DNA of 64,000 nucleotides from Paraflavitalea sp. CAU 1676 (GTDB lineage: Bacteria > Bacteroidota > Bacteroidia > Chitinophagales > Chitinophagaceae), in contig NZ_JARHUJ010000006.1 in the NCBI RefSeq assembly GCF_029223285.1, positions 496,001-560,000 on the forward strand. Reading direction: 5' to 3'. A program made the translations under genes and the position numbers. Of this stretch, positions 9,330 through 18,089 are shown one piece after another. A model generated the notes under the pieces. The model was not told the DNA's origin and ran no database searches. It saw only the letters and a program-made list of their open reading frames with translations. How positions within the stretch are numbered: the first letter of the stretch is position 1; every line of letters starts with the position of its first letter.

Positions 9330-9365
9330 AAAAGAGGCGGGATCCATACGGGTCCCGCCTCTTTT
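9330..9365 (+). terminator. Rho-independent terminator after the UvrD-like gene
   Basis: A perfect 13-bp inverted repeat, AAAAGAGGCGGGA (9330-9342) and TCCCGCCTCTTTT (9353-9365), encloses a 10-nt loop. It is GC-rich and ends in a T-run, 93 nt after the helicase stop codon. The A-run on the left arm would also let it work on the other strand. Confidence 0.85.
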
Positions 9366-9472
9366 GCCTATAAGGACTTGTTAAAGTGTCGTCGAAATGG
9401 CCCTTACCACATCATTATGCGATTGCCTTCTGCGACGTTCGGGTCTACATTCGTGTCATAATAAAAACGCTT

Positions 9473-10270
9473 ATGATGGTAAAGTCTATGATAGTAGCAG
9501 CCTTCGGTGCCATGATGTTGATGACGGCTTGTGCACCGGTTAAAATGGGTGTTAGTGAATCGCTGAAGCAAGACCGGGATGAGTATAAGGTAGCTGGTCG
9601 CCAGGGACTGCTGATCAACCAGAAGCTGAGCTTTGGCGAGTTCCATACTACAGAGTTGAAACGTTCCTGGACAAAAGGCGGAGGCTCCAAATTCGGAACC
9701 GGTACTGTTGGCGCTACGGCAGAAGACTTTCAAAACATGATATCCATTGAATACATCAAGCGCAAACAAACGGTGCAGTTCGATATGAGCGATGGTAAAA
9801 AGACAGCCAATACTTATTGTGTAGCAAAGTTCAATGCCAAAGACCTCGAGATCGGCAGGCACACCAATAGCGTGCTGAATATTGGAATGGACCTTTTCAA
9901 ACTAGGCGGCTGGTCGGAACACACCTACTATGTTCAGATCTATACACCTGGCGCCAACAGGCCTTGGGAAATGCTGATCGACAACCAGGCTGCCGAAGCA
10001 AGGAGAAAGACTTATACCGGGTTGCTGTCGCTGAGCAAAGAACAATACTACACCATCGTACCTGTATCGCAGGTGGAGAAAAAGGATGGAAGCGCCGGCA
10101 ATGCGCTCGCGGTTTTGGGCTTCGAATTTCGGGATTCTGCTGGTAAAGCAGTTGCTGCCGTATCACTTATCGATAAGGGAATGGTGTTTTTGGGCAAGGT
10201 ATCCAGCGAAGAACGTTTGCTGCTGGCCAATGCCTGCGCTGCTTTGTTGTTGCAGGAAGAGATAGCATAG
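9473..10270 (+). CDS. Conserved lipoprotein of unknown function
   Basis: From the ATG at 9473 the protein is 265 aa with a lipoprotein signal MMVKSMIVAAFGAMMLMTAC (Cys 20); the frame extends further upstream (9386), but that would place about 29 non-signal residues before the hydrophobic stretch. The mature part has mixed alpha/beta character with no motif I recognise; landmarks are GRQGLLINQKLSFGEF, SIEYIKRKQTVQFDMSDG and FEFRDSAGKAVAAVSLIDKG. No membrane span follows the signal. It stands alone between the helicase terminator and the convergent LytTR/LytS pair. I do not recognise a family; it is probably an envelope-anchored protein. Confidence 0.7.
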   Translation: MMVKSMIVAAFGAMMLMTACAPVKMGVSESLKQDRDEYKVAGRQGLLINQKLSFGEFHTTELKRSWTKGGGSKFGTGTVGATAEDFQNMISIEYIKRKQTVQFDMSDGKKTANTYCVAKFNAKDLEIGRHTNSVLNIGMDLFKLGGWSEHTYYVQIYTPGANRPWEMLIDNQAAEARRKTYTGLLSLSKEQYYTIVPVSQVEKKDGSAGNALAVLGFEFRDSAGKAVAAVSLIDKGMVFLGKVSSEERLLLANACAALLLQEEIA

Positions 10271-10324
10271 TTAATAAACGCGCCACTGTTGTGTAGAACT
10301 GTCGTTGTTTGACGTGGCGTAAGG

Positions 10325-11053
10325 TTAGGTTAATAATTTCAGGACGCCGTTGCGATACAATTTTCCGATTGGTATCTCAGCGGCGTTTATTTCTATCAGG
10401 TCGTTGGTAAATGATTTGATCTTATCGATGGCGACAATAAAGGACCGGTGGGTGCGCACAAATTGTTTTTCCGACAACATCGACTCTACAGAAGTGATCG
10501 ATTGTTTCGTAATAATAGTTCCCTGCGTTGTGACGATCTTCACATAATCTTTCATGCTTTCTATATACAGGATGTCTGGCAACATGACCTTCTGCATTTT
10601 CCGGTCGGCCCGGAAGTAAACAAAAGACTCATTGCGTTTTTCTTCCAACGTTGTTTCGGGTGCAGGCATTGGCGCCAGTGGCTGACTTGCCGGCGCGTAT
10701 GCCTTGTTGACTGCTTTGAGGAACCTGTCAAACCGTACTGGTTTCAATAAATAATCTACCACATCGAGTTCATACCCTTCAAGGGCATATTCGGGATAAG
10801 CGGTGGTAAAAATGACGCGGGGTGGGTTCTTCAGGGTTTTCAAAAAGTTGGTGCCGTCGAGCTGAGGCATGCGTATATCCAGGAAAATAAGGTCGATGGT
10901 TTGTTGTTGCAGGAAGGTAAGGGCCTGTACGGCGTTGGCGCATTCGCCCACGAGTTGGAGGGTGGGCACTTCCACTACATACCGCCTGATGACTTCGCGC
11001 GCCGGCGGTTCATCATCTACTATGAGACAACGTATGGCCTTGAGTTCATGCAT
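10325..11053 (-). CDS. LytTR family response regulator
   Basis: The 242-aa protein has an N-terminal receiver domain (IRCLIVDDEPPARE; phospho-acceptor Asp 59 in IFLDIRMP; TTAY and KPVRFDRF as switch and Lys motifs) and a C-terminal LytTR DNA-binding domain from about residue 140 (YFRADRKMQKVMLPDILYIESMKDYVKI, then FVRTHRSFIVAIDKI). LytTR regulators bind direct-repeat DNA with a beta-fold domain. The start overlaps the end of the upstream sensor kinase gene by 8 nt, so the pair is translationally coupled and forms a cognate two-component system. Target genes cannot be read from the sequence; LytTR pairs in Bacteroidota are often orphaned from their targets. Confidence 0.92.
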   Translation of the reverse strand: MHELKAIRCLIVDDEPPAREVIRRYVVEVPTLQLVGECANAVQALTFLQQQTIDLIFLDIRMPQLDGTNFLKTLKNPPRVIFTTAYPEYALEGYELDVVDYLLKPVRFDRFLKAVNKAYAPASQPLAPMPAPETTLEEKRNESFVYFRADRKMQKVMLPDILYIESMKDYVKIVTTQGTIITKQSITSVESMLSEKQFVRTHRSFIVAIDKIKSFTNDLIEINAAEIPIGKLYRNGVLKLLT

Positions 11054-12203
11054 GGCTGTTACTCTTTAAAAGGGACTCTTCCTTTTGTCGGGGTGTGTGG
11101 ATATTCTCCAATTGAAGGGATAGGGTTACCACAAATACTTCTTCCTCATTAAATATCTTAAGCGTGTGTTTTCCCGGATACAACAGCTCCAGCCGCTTGC
11201 GTACGTTGTGGATGCCAATCCCAAAGCCGCTTTGCTGTTTTCGTTCTATGGGCTGTCCGTTCATCAGCCGCATGTCCATTATGTTTTCCTTCAGGCTGAT
11301 CTGCAGGTTAAGCCAGGGTTGTTCCAGCATATTGCTGGCGCCATGCTTAAAGCAGTTCTCTACCAATGGCAATAACAGTAATGGCGCAATATGCAAATGG
11401 CCGGTTTCGGCAGGCAGATCGATGTGTATATCGAACTGTTCGTCGTACCGGATCTTTTCGAGCGAAATATAATCCCTGATCATCGCCAGCTCTTTCGACA
11501 GAGGTACCAGGGGCTGGTTGCATTCGTAGAGCATGAAACGCAGCATATCCGAAAGTCCCATTACCAGCTGTGAAGCAACGGGCGCTACGTTTTGCGTATG
11601 CGAATAAATATTGTTGAGGGTATTGAATAAGAAGTGTGGATGCACCTGTGCTTTCAGTAATTGCAGCTGGGCTTCGGCATTCTCTTTTTGCAACTGGAGG
11701 TTGCGCTGCTCTTTAATGTACCAGTGTTTGGTAAGCTTGATGGCAGCGGCCATACCACCGATGGTGATGGCGCCACGCAGGCCGGCCAGCAGTCCCATGT
11801 AGAAAGAGCTCGGGCGAAACCGCTTGGGCGCATGCATATGTTGTGGCATGAGGGCATTTCGAACGTCGTCGATAACATACATAGAAAGGAAGGTAGACAA
11901 AGCGGCTGTTGCGAAAAACATTACCAGCACCCAAAAGCCCGTCAGAAAGTACTTGTTCTTCAGCAGGTATACGGGTATTACAAAATAGATGAGCGAATAA
12001 GCCAGGAACATATGCGCCGTCAGGTATACAGCCGATTCTACTATCGAGATGGGAAGGCGGGCCATGTAATTGACGTTGCTGTCGATAGATGGCGTAAAAG
12101 CGTACAAAAATCCCTGGAACAACCACCAGAAAGTCCAGAAAGCGAGGTGCCTCGAAAGGCGATCCCGCGGCTCATTGGAAAATATGAAAGGGAACTTGTT
12201 CAT
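11046..12203 (-). CDS. LytS-type sensor histidine kinase
   Basis: The 385-aa protein has four predicted membrane spans in residues about 20-155, a coiled segment (IKEQRNLQLQKENAEAQLQLLKAQ) and the His_kinase domain (PF06580) with phospho-acceptor motif HPHFLFNTLNNIYSH at 188-202. An HATPase region follows (PLLLLPLVENCFKHGASN as N box, GFGIGIHNVRKRLELLY as G box). It has no periplasmic sensor domain of note, so the signal may be sensed in the membrane. It is co-transcribed with the LytTR regulator (8-nt overlap). Upstream is a 229-nt region shared with the divergent LLM oxidoreductase gene. Confidence 0.92.
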   Translation of the reverse strand: MNKFPFIFSNEPRDRLSRHLAFWTFWWLFQGFLYAFTPSIDSNVNYMARLPISIVESAVYLTAHMFLAYSLIYFVIPVYLLKNKYFLTGFWVLVMFFATAALSTFLSMYVIDDVRNALMPQHMHAPKRFRPSSFYMGLLAGLRGAITIGGMAAAIKLTKHWYIKEQRNLQLQKENAEAQLQLLKAQVHPHFLFNTLNNIYSHTQNVAPVASQLVMGLSDMLRFMLYECNQPLVPLSKELAMIRDYISLEKIRYDEQFDIHIDLPAETGHLHIAPLLLLPLVENCFKHGASNMLEQPWLNLQISLKENIMDMRLMNGQPIERKQQSGFGIGIHNVRKRLELLYPGKHTLKIFNEEEVFVVTLSLQLENIHTPRQKEESLLKSNSHA

Positions 12204-12432
12204 GGCCTGTTATAAAGATACAGCGGCTTTTGGCGCAAGCCGGCTCCGCACATCCCAATGTAGCCGGAAAGTGGATTTTCGTCGACAAAAGGATCTTTGG
12301 GGTGTATCCTGCCGGGGTGATCCGAAAGGTTGCCCCGGGGCGCCTTGAACCGGTACCTAAAACCCAACTTACTCAGCCTGGGGAAGTACGCTTGCCGGAA
12401 CCTTTTTCCCCCGAGTTTGTTATTTACCTACT

Positions 12433-13461
12433 ATGTCATTGCAACTAAGTGTATTAGATCAAACTCCCATACGGCGCGGCAGTAATGCCGTTGAATCGCT
12501 GCAGGAATCCATCCAGCTGGCCCGCCTGGCCGATCACCTGGGATATACCCGGTACTGGCTGTCGGAACATCACAATTCCGCGACGCTTGCTATGGCCGCA
12601 CCTGAAATTCTGATAGCCCGGCTAGCCGGAGAAACCAATTATATCCGCTTTGGATCGGGTGGCATTATGCTGCCTAATCACAGTGCTTTCAAGGTGGCCG
12701 AAAACTTCCGCCTGCTTGAAGCACTCTATCCCAATCGTATCGACCTGGGTATTGGACGAGCGCCCGGCGGCGACCGTATTTCGGCCAAGTTGCTCAATCC
12801 GTCCAACAATTTCGATCCGCAGGAATATATCCAGCAGATCAAAGACCTGCAGGCTTACCTCACCGATACGCCCGGCGAAGCCAACCTGGAAGGAAAGATC
12901 AAAGCAATACCCGTCATCGATACCGTTCCTGAAATGTGGATGCTCACTTCCAGCGGCGAAAGCGGATACCTGGCAGCACATGCGGGTATGGCCCTATCGT
13001 ATGCACAATTCATAAACCCGGTAGGTGGTGCAGATGCCGTAGACAATTACCGCAAACGCTTCCGTCCTTCACAATCACTGACAGCGCCCAAAGCGAATCT
13101 GGGCATCTTCGCATTCACCTCCGAAAGCGAGAAGAAAGCGCATGAGGTGCAGGCCGTGATGGATTACCGGTTACTGAGCTTTGAGAAAGGCCAGTACAAT
13201 GAAATGCCGACCTACGAGATCGCGAAATCCTACAATTATTCGCCCGGCGAATGGCAAAGGGTATTGTTCAACCGGGGCCGCATGGCGATCGGCACACCAG
13301 ATGTGGTAAAGGAAAAGATCACTGCCCTGACGCGCGAGTTCGATGTGGATGAAGTGGTGATCGCCACATTTGCAGAAAGTGCGGAAGACCGTTTCAGAAG
13401 TTATGAGCTCTTTTCGGAAGTATTTGAGCTGGCTGAGCGGCAAACCCGCCAATATGCCTGA
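12433..13461 (+). CDS. LLM class flavin-dependent oxidoreductase
   Basis: The 342-aa protein matches the bacterial luciferase-like monooxygenase fold (MsnO8-type subgroup): SVLDQTPIRRGSN near the N terminus, LARLADHLGYTRYWLSEHHN (conserved WxxEHH), IRFGSGGIMLPNHSAFKVAENFRLLEALYPNRIDLGIGRAPGGD and MWMLTSSGESGYLAAHAGM. These marks define an FMN- or F420-using TIM-barrel enzyme; FMN is more likely in this phylum (inference). The substrate is unknown. The start at 12433 gives the standard N-terminal strand. It diverges from the LytS operon and ends 22 nt before a strong bidirectional terminator. Confidence 0.88.
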   Translation: MSLQLSVLDQTPIRRGSNAVESLQESIQLARLADHLGYTRYWLSEHHNSATLAMAAPEILIARLAGETNYIRFGSGGIMLPNHSAFKVAENFRLLEALYPNRIDLGIGRAPGGDRISAKLLNPSNNFDPQEYIQQIKDLQAYLTDTPGEANLEGKIKAIPVIDTVPEMWMLTSSGESGYLAAHAGMALSYAQFINPVGGADAVDNYRKRFRPSQSLTAPKANLGIFAFTSESEKKAHEVQAVMDYRLLSFEKGQYNEMPTYEIAKSYNYSPGEWQRVLFNRGRMAIGTPDVVKEKITALTREFDVDEVVIATFAESAEDRFRSYELFSEVFELAERQTRQYA

Positions 13462-13482
13462 TTGTCCCTACATTAATAAAAA

Positions 13483-13518
13483 AAGCGGATGTCTCTTATT
13501 ATTAAGAGACATCCGCTT
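13483..13518. terminator. Bidirectional intrinsic terminator
   Basis: A perfect 16-bp stem, AAGCGGATGTCTCTTA (13483-13498) with TAAGAGACATCCGCTT (13503-13518), has a 4-nt loop. It has a T-run on the right and an A-run on the left, so it can serve both the LLM gene (plus) and the convergent small basic protein gene (minus). Confidence 0.9.
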
Positions 13519-13533
13519 ACTTTTTTGTGAATA

Positions 13534-13716
13534 TTATCCAGCCTTCCGCGGAGTGGTATGCATAGTGCCACCTTTTCTGCCGGAAGTGGCCGATTTGTTA
13601 GGTATCATGGAAGAACCTTTCGACTGAACGGAGGATGATGTACTTTTGACCACCATACCCGAAAGGGGGGCCGCTTTTTTAGGGGCTTTACCTTTTTTGG
13701 ATTTTGACTTACTCAT
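13534..13716 (-). CDS. Small Lys/Ser-rich basic protein (60 aa)
   Basis: The likely start is the ATG at 13716, giving MSKSKSKKGKAPKKAAPLSG at the N terminus and GRKGGTMHTTPRKAG at the end. The frame continues upstream, but that part overlaps the divergent DUF3820 gene and looks non-coding. The protein is very basic, rich in Lys, Ser, Gly and Thr, with no hydrophobic core, resembling the disordered tails of histone-like or nucleoid proteins. Nucleic-acid binding is an inference from charge only. It is followed by the strong bidirectional terminator at 13483-13518, which supports its being a real transcription unit. Confidence 0.6.
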   Translation of the reverse strand: MSKSKSKKGKAPKKAAPLSGMVVKSTSSSVQSKGSSMIPNKSATSGRKGGTMHTTPRKAG

Positions 13717-13830
13717 ACAATAAAACTTGTTGTTATTGTAAACTAATAAATTATACATTAACAACGGCTTTTCGGCCCCGATATTTTTACCGCCGCGCGT
13801 ATGATTAACAATTTTTAATGCCCCGTTTAC

Positions 13831-14070
13831 ATGTTTGATGAATCGCTGCAACCCAATCCGGAGCTCCTGCTCGACCTCGTGAGGATGAAAATGCCCTTCG
13901 GGAAATATAAGGATACGCGACTTTGCGATCTGCCGGTTTCTTACCTTGAATGGTTTCAGCGGAAGGGATTTCCCAAGGGAAAACTCGGGATGTTATTACA
14001 AACCATGTACGAGATCAACCTCAATGGACTGAATTTCCTGCTTGACCCCCTGAAGAAGCAGGTGCGCTAG
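13831..14070 (+). CDS. DUF3820 family protein
   Basis: The 79-aa protein shows the DUF3820 core: MKMPFGKYKDTRLCDLPVSYLEWFQRKGFPKGKLG. The pattern MPFGKYKG..L.DLP..YL.WF...GFPKG.LG is well conserved in this family, which includes proteins described as putative quorum-sensing-regulated virulence factors; the biochemical role is not known. No signal or membrane segment is present, so it is cytosolic. It diverges from the small basic protein gene, with a shared promoter region of about 115 nt. Confidence 0.8.
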   Translation: MFDESLQPNPELLLDLVRMKMPFGKYKDTRLCDLPVSYLEWFQRKGFPKGKLGMLLQTMYEINLNGLNFLLDPLKKQVR

Positions 14071-14210
14071 CCACGCTCTATTTGAAAGGGCGGGTAGAAA
14101 CAATCTGTCGATCTGGGTACCTGTGCCCTTTCCCATTTCAAACAATCTTCCCCCGCCTGCCCGGACTGCAAGGTCGGGACAGTTGCCGGCAACATTGCCT
14201 GGCACCACAT

Positions 14211-14426
14211 CTAAGAGGCCATGTCCTGGTTGAAAGAAACGCTTTCAATAAATCGTTTCACATCGTCCTTGGTCCGGTTCATTTTGGCAGCCAGCCTTTC
14301 TAACAGCTCATCCTCGTGTCCGGGTTCATAATCCAGGTCTTCGTCGGTAAGTCCGATATTCCGTTCTTTGATCTTTTCCTTTACTTCATCCCAGGGTGTG
14401 TGTAATATCAGTTTGCTAGTGTCCAT
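14211..14426 (-). CDS. CsbD/YjbJ-like small stress protein
   Basis: From the ATG at 14426 the product is 71 aa, beginning MDTSKLILHTPWDEVKEKIKE. The core WDEVKEKIKERNIGLTDEDLDYEPGHEDELLERLAAKMNRTKDDVKRFIESV follows the pattern of CsbD-like proteins (W.Q.KGK.KE..G.LTDDD......G..D.L.G.LQ..). Known CsbD/YjbJ proteins are abundant, general-stress-induced small helical proteins with unknown mechanism. The longer frame upstream to 14492 adds residues unlike the family. Expression during stress is inferred from the family, not from any visible promoter. Confidence 0.6.
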   Translation of the reverse strand: MDTSKLILHTPWDEVKEKIKERNIGLTDEDLDYEPGHEDELLERLAAKMNRTKDDVKRFIESVSFNQDMAS

Positions 14427-14627
14427 ATCCCTTGCACTGCAATCTGCAGGCCAGCAAAATGGCTGATTACCAGCCTTTGAGCGTAGCGGCATACCTTCAT
14501 GGGAGAATCTCCGGTCGGGTGATTTTCGTCAGGACCGGTATTTTCACGAGCCGCCCCTTTTCCCACTGGCCAATGTGCATAATACAGCCTTGTGCTTCCA
14601 GAAAGTTTTCATCAAATTGCGCCGGAT

Positions 14628-17537
14628 ATGGAGAATCAAAAACCGGCGCAGAAGACGATCATCATTACGGAAACACAGAAAAAGCCCCTGGAAATTACCG
14701 GATTGCTGCTCAACCTCGATCCCCGCAAACAACACGGGTTCTACATTGAAGCGGTAGTGGTGAAAGATCCCAAACAACCGCAAGGCATCTCCAAACAGCC
14801 CCTGCTGGAAAAGGTATCGGTAAAGGGATTGAAGCCCACGCCCTATGTTTTACAGGGTATCCTGAAACAACTTACCGGTATCTCCGCCAAAAACGAGCAG
14901 GAGCGCCTGCAAATGCGCTACCGCGAAGACAATATCACCACGCCCGATCCCGATACCTGGGTACGTCATAAGATGTATGCCTATTTCTACAATGCCCTCC
15001 AGGCGGTGAAGCCCTTTGCTTCCGTGATGAAATGGTATTACGAAACCACCGACGAACAACTAAGTACCATGCGCGTGGTAAAGCCAGCCAGCATCAGCAA
15101 TTACAGTCCGGTGGTGAGTATCCAGCTGGTGCGCACCCCGGCCGAAACCCTGCGCATGCTGGTGCATGTTAATATCAACGAGAACCTGTTCCCGCTGTCC
15201 GACTTCAAACGGCACGGATTCCTGCTGCGCAATAAGAACGAATTCTTTCTCATGAAGCCCGAGGATGCCATCCTCACCGAGCGCTATCCCGAAGGCTTCT
15301 ACGACGTGCCCGCCGAAAGCGAGCAGAAATTCCTTCAACATTTTGTGCCCCAGCTCGAACAACATTATGCGGTAGACCGTACCATGCTGCAACAGCTCGA
15401 GACTATTGAAGTAACGCCGCAGTGCCGAATTCACCTGAGCGAACTCAATGGCAGCTTCCTCATGATCCGCACCCGCTGGCAATACGGCGAGTTTGAGCTC
15501 GACAATGCCACCGCAACAGAAGAAGAGATCAATACGCCCAATGGCCGGTACAAGATCATCAAGGACAAAACCACCGAAAAAGAGACACACGACTTTATTC
15601 AGGCCCAGCATAAAAAGTTCAGTCAGCAAAACAACGGCTATTTCTACCTGCCTTTTGCCGACGCCGAAAAGAGCCAGTGGTTCGTGAAGTTCTACCGCAA
15701 GCTCAATGACCGTAACATTCCCGTGTACGGTATGGAATCCATGGAGCACTTCCGGTACAATGCCAATCGGCCAGTGATCCAGTTCACCCAAAAGGGAAAA
15801 AGCATCGACTGGTTCGATCTTACCGTTCATATTTCCTACGGCGATCAAACTATTACCCTGCTCGAACTGCAAAAAGCCATTCAAAATAAACAGCCTTTCC
15901 TGCTGCTGAAAGACGGTACGCTGGGAGAGATCCCCGAAGAGTGGCAACAACAATTCGGCCTGCTGTTGCAAATGGGAGAGATCGATAAGGACAAACTTCG
16001 CCTTTCCAAATTGCACTGGACGCTTACCGAAGACCTGGCAAAGAACGGACAACTTATCGTAGCCGATAAAATGGAGACCAGCCGCCAGAAATGGGAACGG
16101 CTGCAACTAGCGCCCCAGGCTTTTGCAGTGCCTGGCGCCATTCGTGCTACCCTGCGCGACTACCAGCAGGCTGGCTTCGCCTGGTTCTGTATGCTCGATG
16201 AAATGCAATGGGGAGGCTGCCTCGCCGATGATATGGGTCTCGGTAAAACCCTGCAAACGATCTCCTTCCTGCAATACGCGCACAACAAATATCCCGGCGA
16301 AACGCACCTCGTTATTTGTCCCACCTCGCTCATGTACAACTGGGAAAATGAGTTGAAGAAGTTTGCGCCCGAATTGAAATACTTTATCTACCACGGCACC
16401 GAAAGAAAAACGGCCGATTGGAAGAACTACGATATCATCATCAGCAGTTATGGCAGTGTACGCAACGATATCGATGTCATGAAAGCATTCACTTTTGGTT
16501 ATATCGTGCTCGATGAAAGCCAGGTGATCAAGAACCCATCCTCGCAGGTAACCATCGCCATGACGCAGCTGCAAAGCCGCAACCGCCTCATCCTGAGTGG
16601 TACGCCCATTCAAAACAATACTTTCGATCTCTATGCGCAGATGCAGTTCGCCAACCCCGGATTGCTCGGCAGTCACAACTTCTTCAAATCGAACTTTGCG
16701 GTACCGGTGGATAAGTATGGAGACGCGGAGAAAACCAAACAGCTGCGCAAGTTGATCTATCCGTTCCTGCTGCGCCGTACCAAGGAGCAGGTGGCAAAAG
16801 ACCTGCCGCCCAAAACAGAGATCACCCTTTGGTGTGAGATGGGCGAAGAGCAACGCCGCGTTTACGACGAACTCAAAAACTATTACCGCGATAACCTGCT
16901 CGACCGCATACAAAAGGAAGGCATGGGCAGCAATACCATTCTGGTGCTGGAAGGCCTTACCCGCCTGCGCCAGGTTTGTAACTCACCCAAATTGCTCAAC
17001 GGCGGACAGAATGATCATACCGACGAGTCGGTGAAGCTGGAAGAACTGCTGCGGGAGATCGAGAACAATACCGGCCGCCACAAAGCCCTGGTGTTCTCAC
17101 AATTCACAGGCATGTTGCAGTTGATCGCCAACGCGATGAAGGAACGCAATATTCCCTTCCTTTACCTCGATGGGTCTACCAAGGCCAGCGATCGCCAGCT
17201 GTTGGTGGAGGAATTCCAGTCCAACGAAAACATGCCCGTATTCCTTATCAGCCTCAAAGCGGGTGGAGTGGGATTAACCCTCACGGCTGCCGATTATGTA
17301 TACCTGGTTGATCCCTGGTGGAACCCGGCTGCCGAGCAGCAGGCCATCGACCGTTCTCACAGGATCGGTCAGCAAAACAAAGTGTTTGCCTATAAAATGA
17401 TCTGTAAGGATTCGGTGGAAGAAAAGATACTCGCCCTACAACAACGCAAAAAGGCGCTGGCCGAAGAACTAATTACCGAAGATACCGGCTTCGTGAAGAA
17501 TATGACCGCCGAAGATGTAGACTTCCTGTTTAGTTAA
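14628..17537 (+). CDS. SNF2-family DEAD/DEAH-box helicase
   Basis: From the ATG at 14628 the protein is 969 aa; an ATG at 14592 would add 12 residues with no family features. Residues 1-about 490 form the SNF2-associated N-terminal region. The ATPase core follows: LRDYQQAGFAWF (Q motif), LADDMGLGKTLQTISFL (motif I, near 534), VICPTSLMYNWENE (Ia), VLDESQVIKN (motif II, DESQ), LILSGTPIQNN (III), then FLISLKAGGVGLTLTAADYVYLVDPWWNPAAEQQAIDRSHRIGQ (V-VI). Role: ATP-driven dsDNA translocase that remodels protein-DNA complexes, related to RapA and Swi2/Snf2. It is monocistronic here. Motif II is DESQ rather than the usual DEAQ/DEAH. Confidence 0.92.
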   Translation: MENQKPAQKTIIITETQKKPLEITGLLLNLDPRKQHGFYIEAVVVKDPKQPQGISKQPLLEKVSVKGLKPTPYVLQGILKQLTGISAKNEQERLQMRYREDNITTPDPDTWVRHKMYAYFYNALQAVKPFASVMKWYYETTDEQLSTMRVVKPASISNYSPVVSIQLVRTPAETLRMLVHVNINENLFPLSDFKRHGFLLRNKNEFFLMKPEDAILTERYPEGFYDVPAESEQKFLQHFVPQLEQHYAVDRTMLQQLETIEVTPQCRIHLSELNGSFLMIRTRWQYGEFELDNATATEEEINTPNGRYKIIKDKTTEKETHDFIQAQHKKFSQQNNGYFYLPFADAEKSQWFVKFYRKLNDRNIPVYGMESMEHFRYNANRPVIQFTQKGKSIDWFDLTVHISYGDQTITLLELQKAIQNKQPFLLLKDGTLGEIPEEWQQQFGLLLQMGEIDKDKLRLSKLHWTLTEDLAKNGQLIVADKMETSRQKWERLQLAPQAFAVPGAIRATLRDYQQAGFAWFCMLDEMQWGGCLADDMGLGKTLQTISFLQYAHNKYPGETHLVICPTSLMYNWENELKKFAPELKYFIYHGTERKTADWKNYDIIISSYGSVRNDIDVMKAFTFGYIVLDESQVIKNPSSQVTIAMTQLQSRNRLILSGTPIQNNTFDLYAQMQFANPGLLGSHNFFKSNFAVPVDKYGDAEKTKQLRKLIYPFLLRRTKEQVAKDLPPKTEITLWCEMGEEQRRVYDELKNYYRDNLLDRIQKEGMGSNTILVLEGLTRLRQVCNSPKLLNGGQNDHTDESVKLEELLREIENNTGRHKALVFSQFTGMLQLIANAMKERNIPFLYLDGSTKASDRQLLVEEFQSNENMPVFLISLKAGGVGLTLTAADYVYLVDPWWNPAAEQQAIDRSHRIGQQNKVFAYKMICKDSVEEKILALQQRKKALAEELITEDTGFVKNMTAEDVDFLFS

Positions 17538-17591
17538 CGAAAAAATGCCACACAGCCGGTTTGTTTGAAAGTGAAAGATCAACAAGCTCTA

Positions 17592-17714
17592 TTAACGCAA
17601 TCCGCGTCCACACTTGGCTTTACCGTTAGCAGCCTGAAAGGGAGTGATAAAACGGTTGCAGGATGTAGCAACAAGCATTGTAATGATGGCAACAGCGAGG
17701 ATTGACTTTTTCAT
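17592..17714 (-). CDS. Tiny lipoprotein (40 aa)
   Basis: A 40-residue frame starts MKKSILAVAIITMLVATSC, a clear lipoprotein signal with Cys 19. Only 21 residues remain after cleavage (NRFITPFQAANGKAKCGRGLR), ending in a conserved-looking basic segment with a second Cys. Its length is below most gene callers' cut-off. The pattern PFQAANGKAKCGR is one I associate with short Bacteroidota lipoproteins, but I cannot give a family name. It lies between the SNF2 gene (convergent) and the SusC/D locus. Confidence 0.6.
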   Translation of the reverse strand: MKKSILAVAIITMLVATSCNRFITPFQAANGKAKCGRGLR

Positions 17715-18011
17715 AACGTCCAGAATTAATTTTTGAACAAGGGTTTAAAGAGTCAGTGTTCCAGAATTGTGTAAGGTGTTTGATAAAACGGTGCCAATTT
17801 TTGCCGCGCACCCCGCCGGGCGTGTAATAGGCTGAAGCAGTTTAAGTTCTGATGCCCGTTTTGACAATCCTCAAATGCCAGCTTTCCCGAATTATTTCCC
17901 CGCATTGGAAATGGCTGGGAAAATGCCATCGAAAACCGGGCGAAGCTGGTTACCTCAATCGGTCATTCCAGGCAATTAGCAGCAGCGGCCAGCGACTTCT
18001 ATCAACCAAAA
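17715..18011. other. Intergenic region without a recognised gene
   Basis: Between the tiny lipoprotein and the terminator of the SusC/D locus I see no frame with coding character on either strand. The part next to 17714 should hold the lipoprotein promoter; no clear -33/-7 pair was found. The rest is unassigned. Confidence 0.5.
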
Positions 18012-18037
18012 GGCGGGTAATCCATCGATTACCCGCC
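18012..18037 (-). terminator. Terminator of the SusC/SusD/phosphatase-fold operon
   Basis: GGCGGGTAATC (18012-18022) and GATTACCCGCC (18027-18037) form a perfect 11-bp stem with a 4-nt loop. Read on the minus strand it is followed by TTTT, 52 nt beyond the stop codon of the endonuclease/exonuclease/phosphatase gene. Confidence 0.8.
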
Positions 18038-18089
18038 CATTAGCGCTATAAACTTAAGGACCGCCGGTCGGAACCCGGTGACCTCTCTT

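Noticed and set aside
14850-16913. Antisense frames of up to 348 aa over the SNF2 gene
   Set aside because: Products have no recognisable domain and mirror the coding strand; SNF2 motifs fix the real frame.
4390-17537. Helicase group as a phage-defence island
   Set aside because: No nuclease, methylase, toxin or other defence partner is present; each helicase has a usual housekeeping form.
17780-17800. TTGGCAC on the minus strand as a second sigma-54 promoter
   Set aside because: No TTGC-like -12 box at the right distance.
17626-17811. 61-aa minus-strand frame over the tiny lipoprotein
   Set aside because: It overlaps the 40-aa frame that has a clean lipoprotein signal; the 61-aa product looks random.
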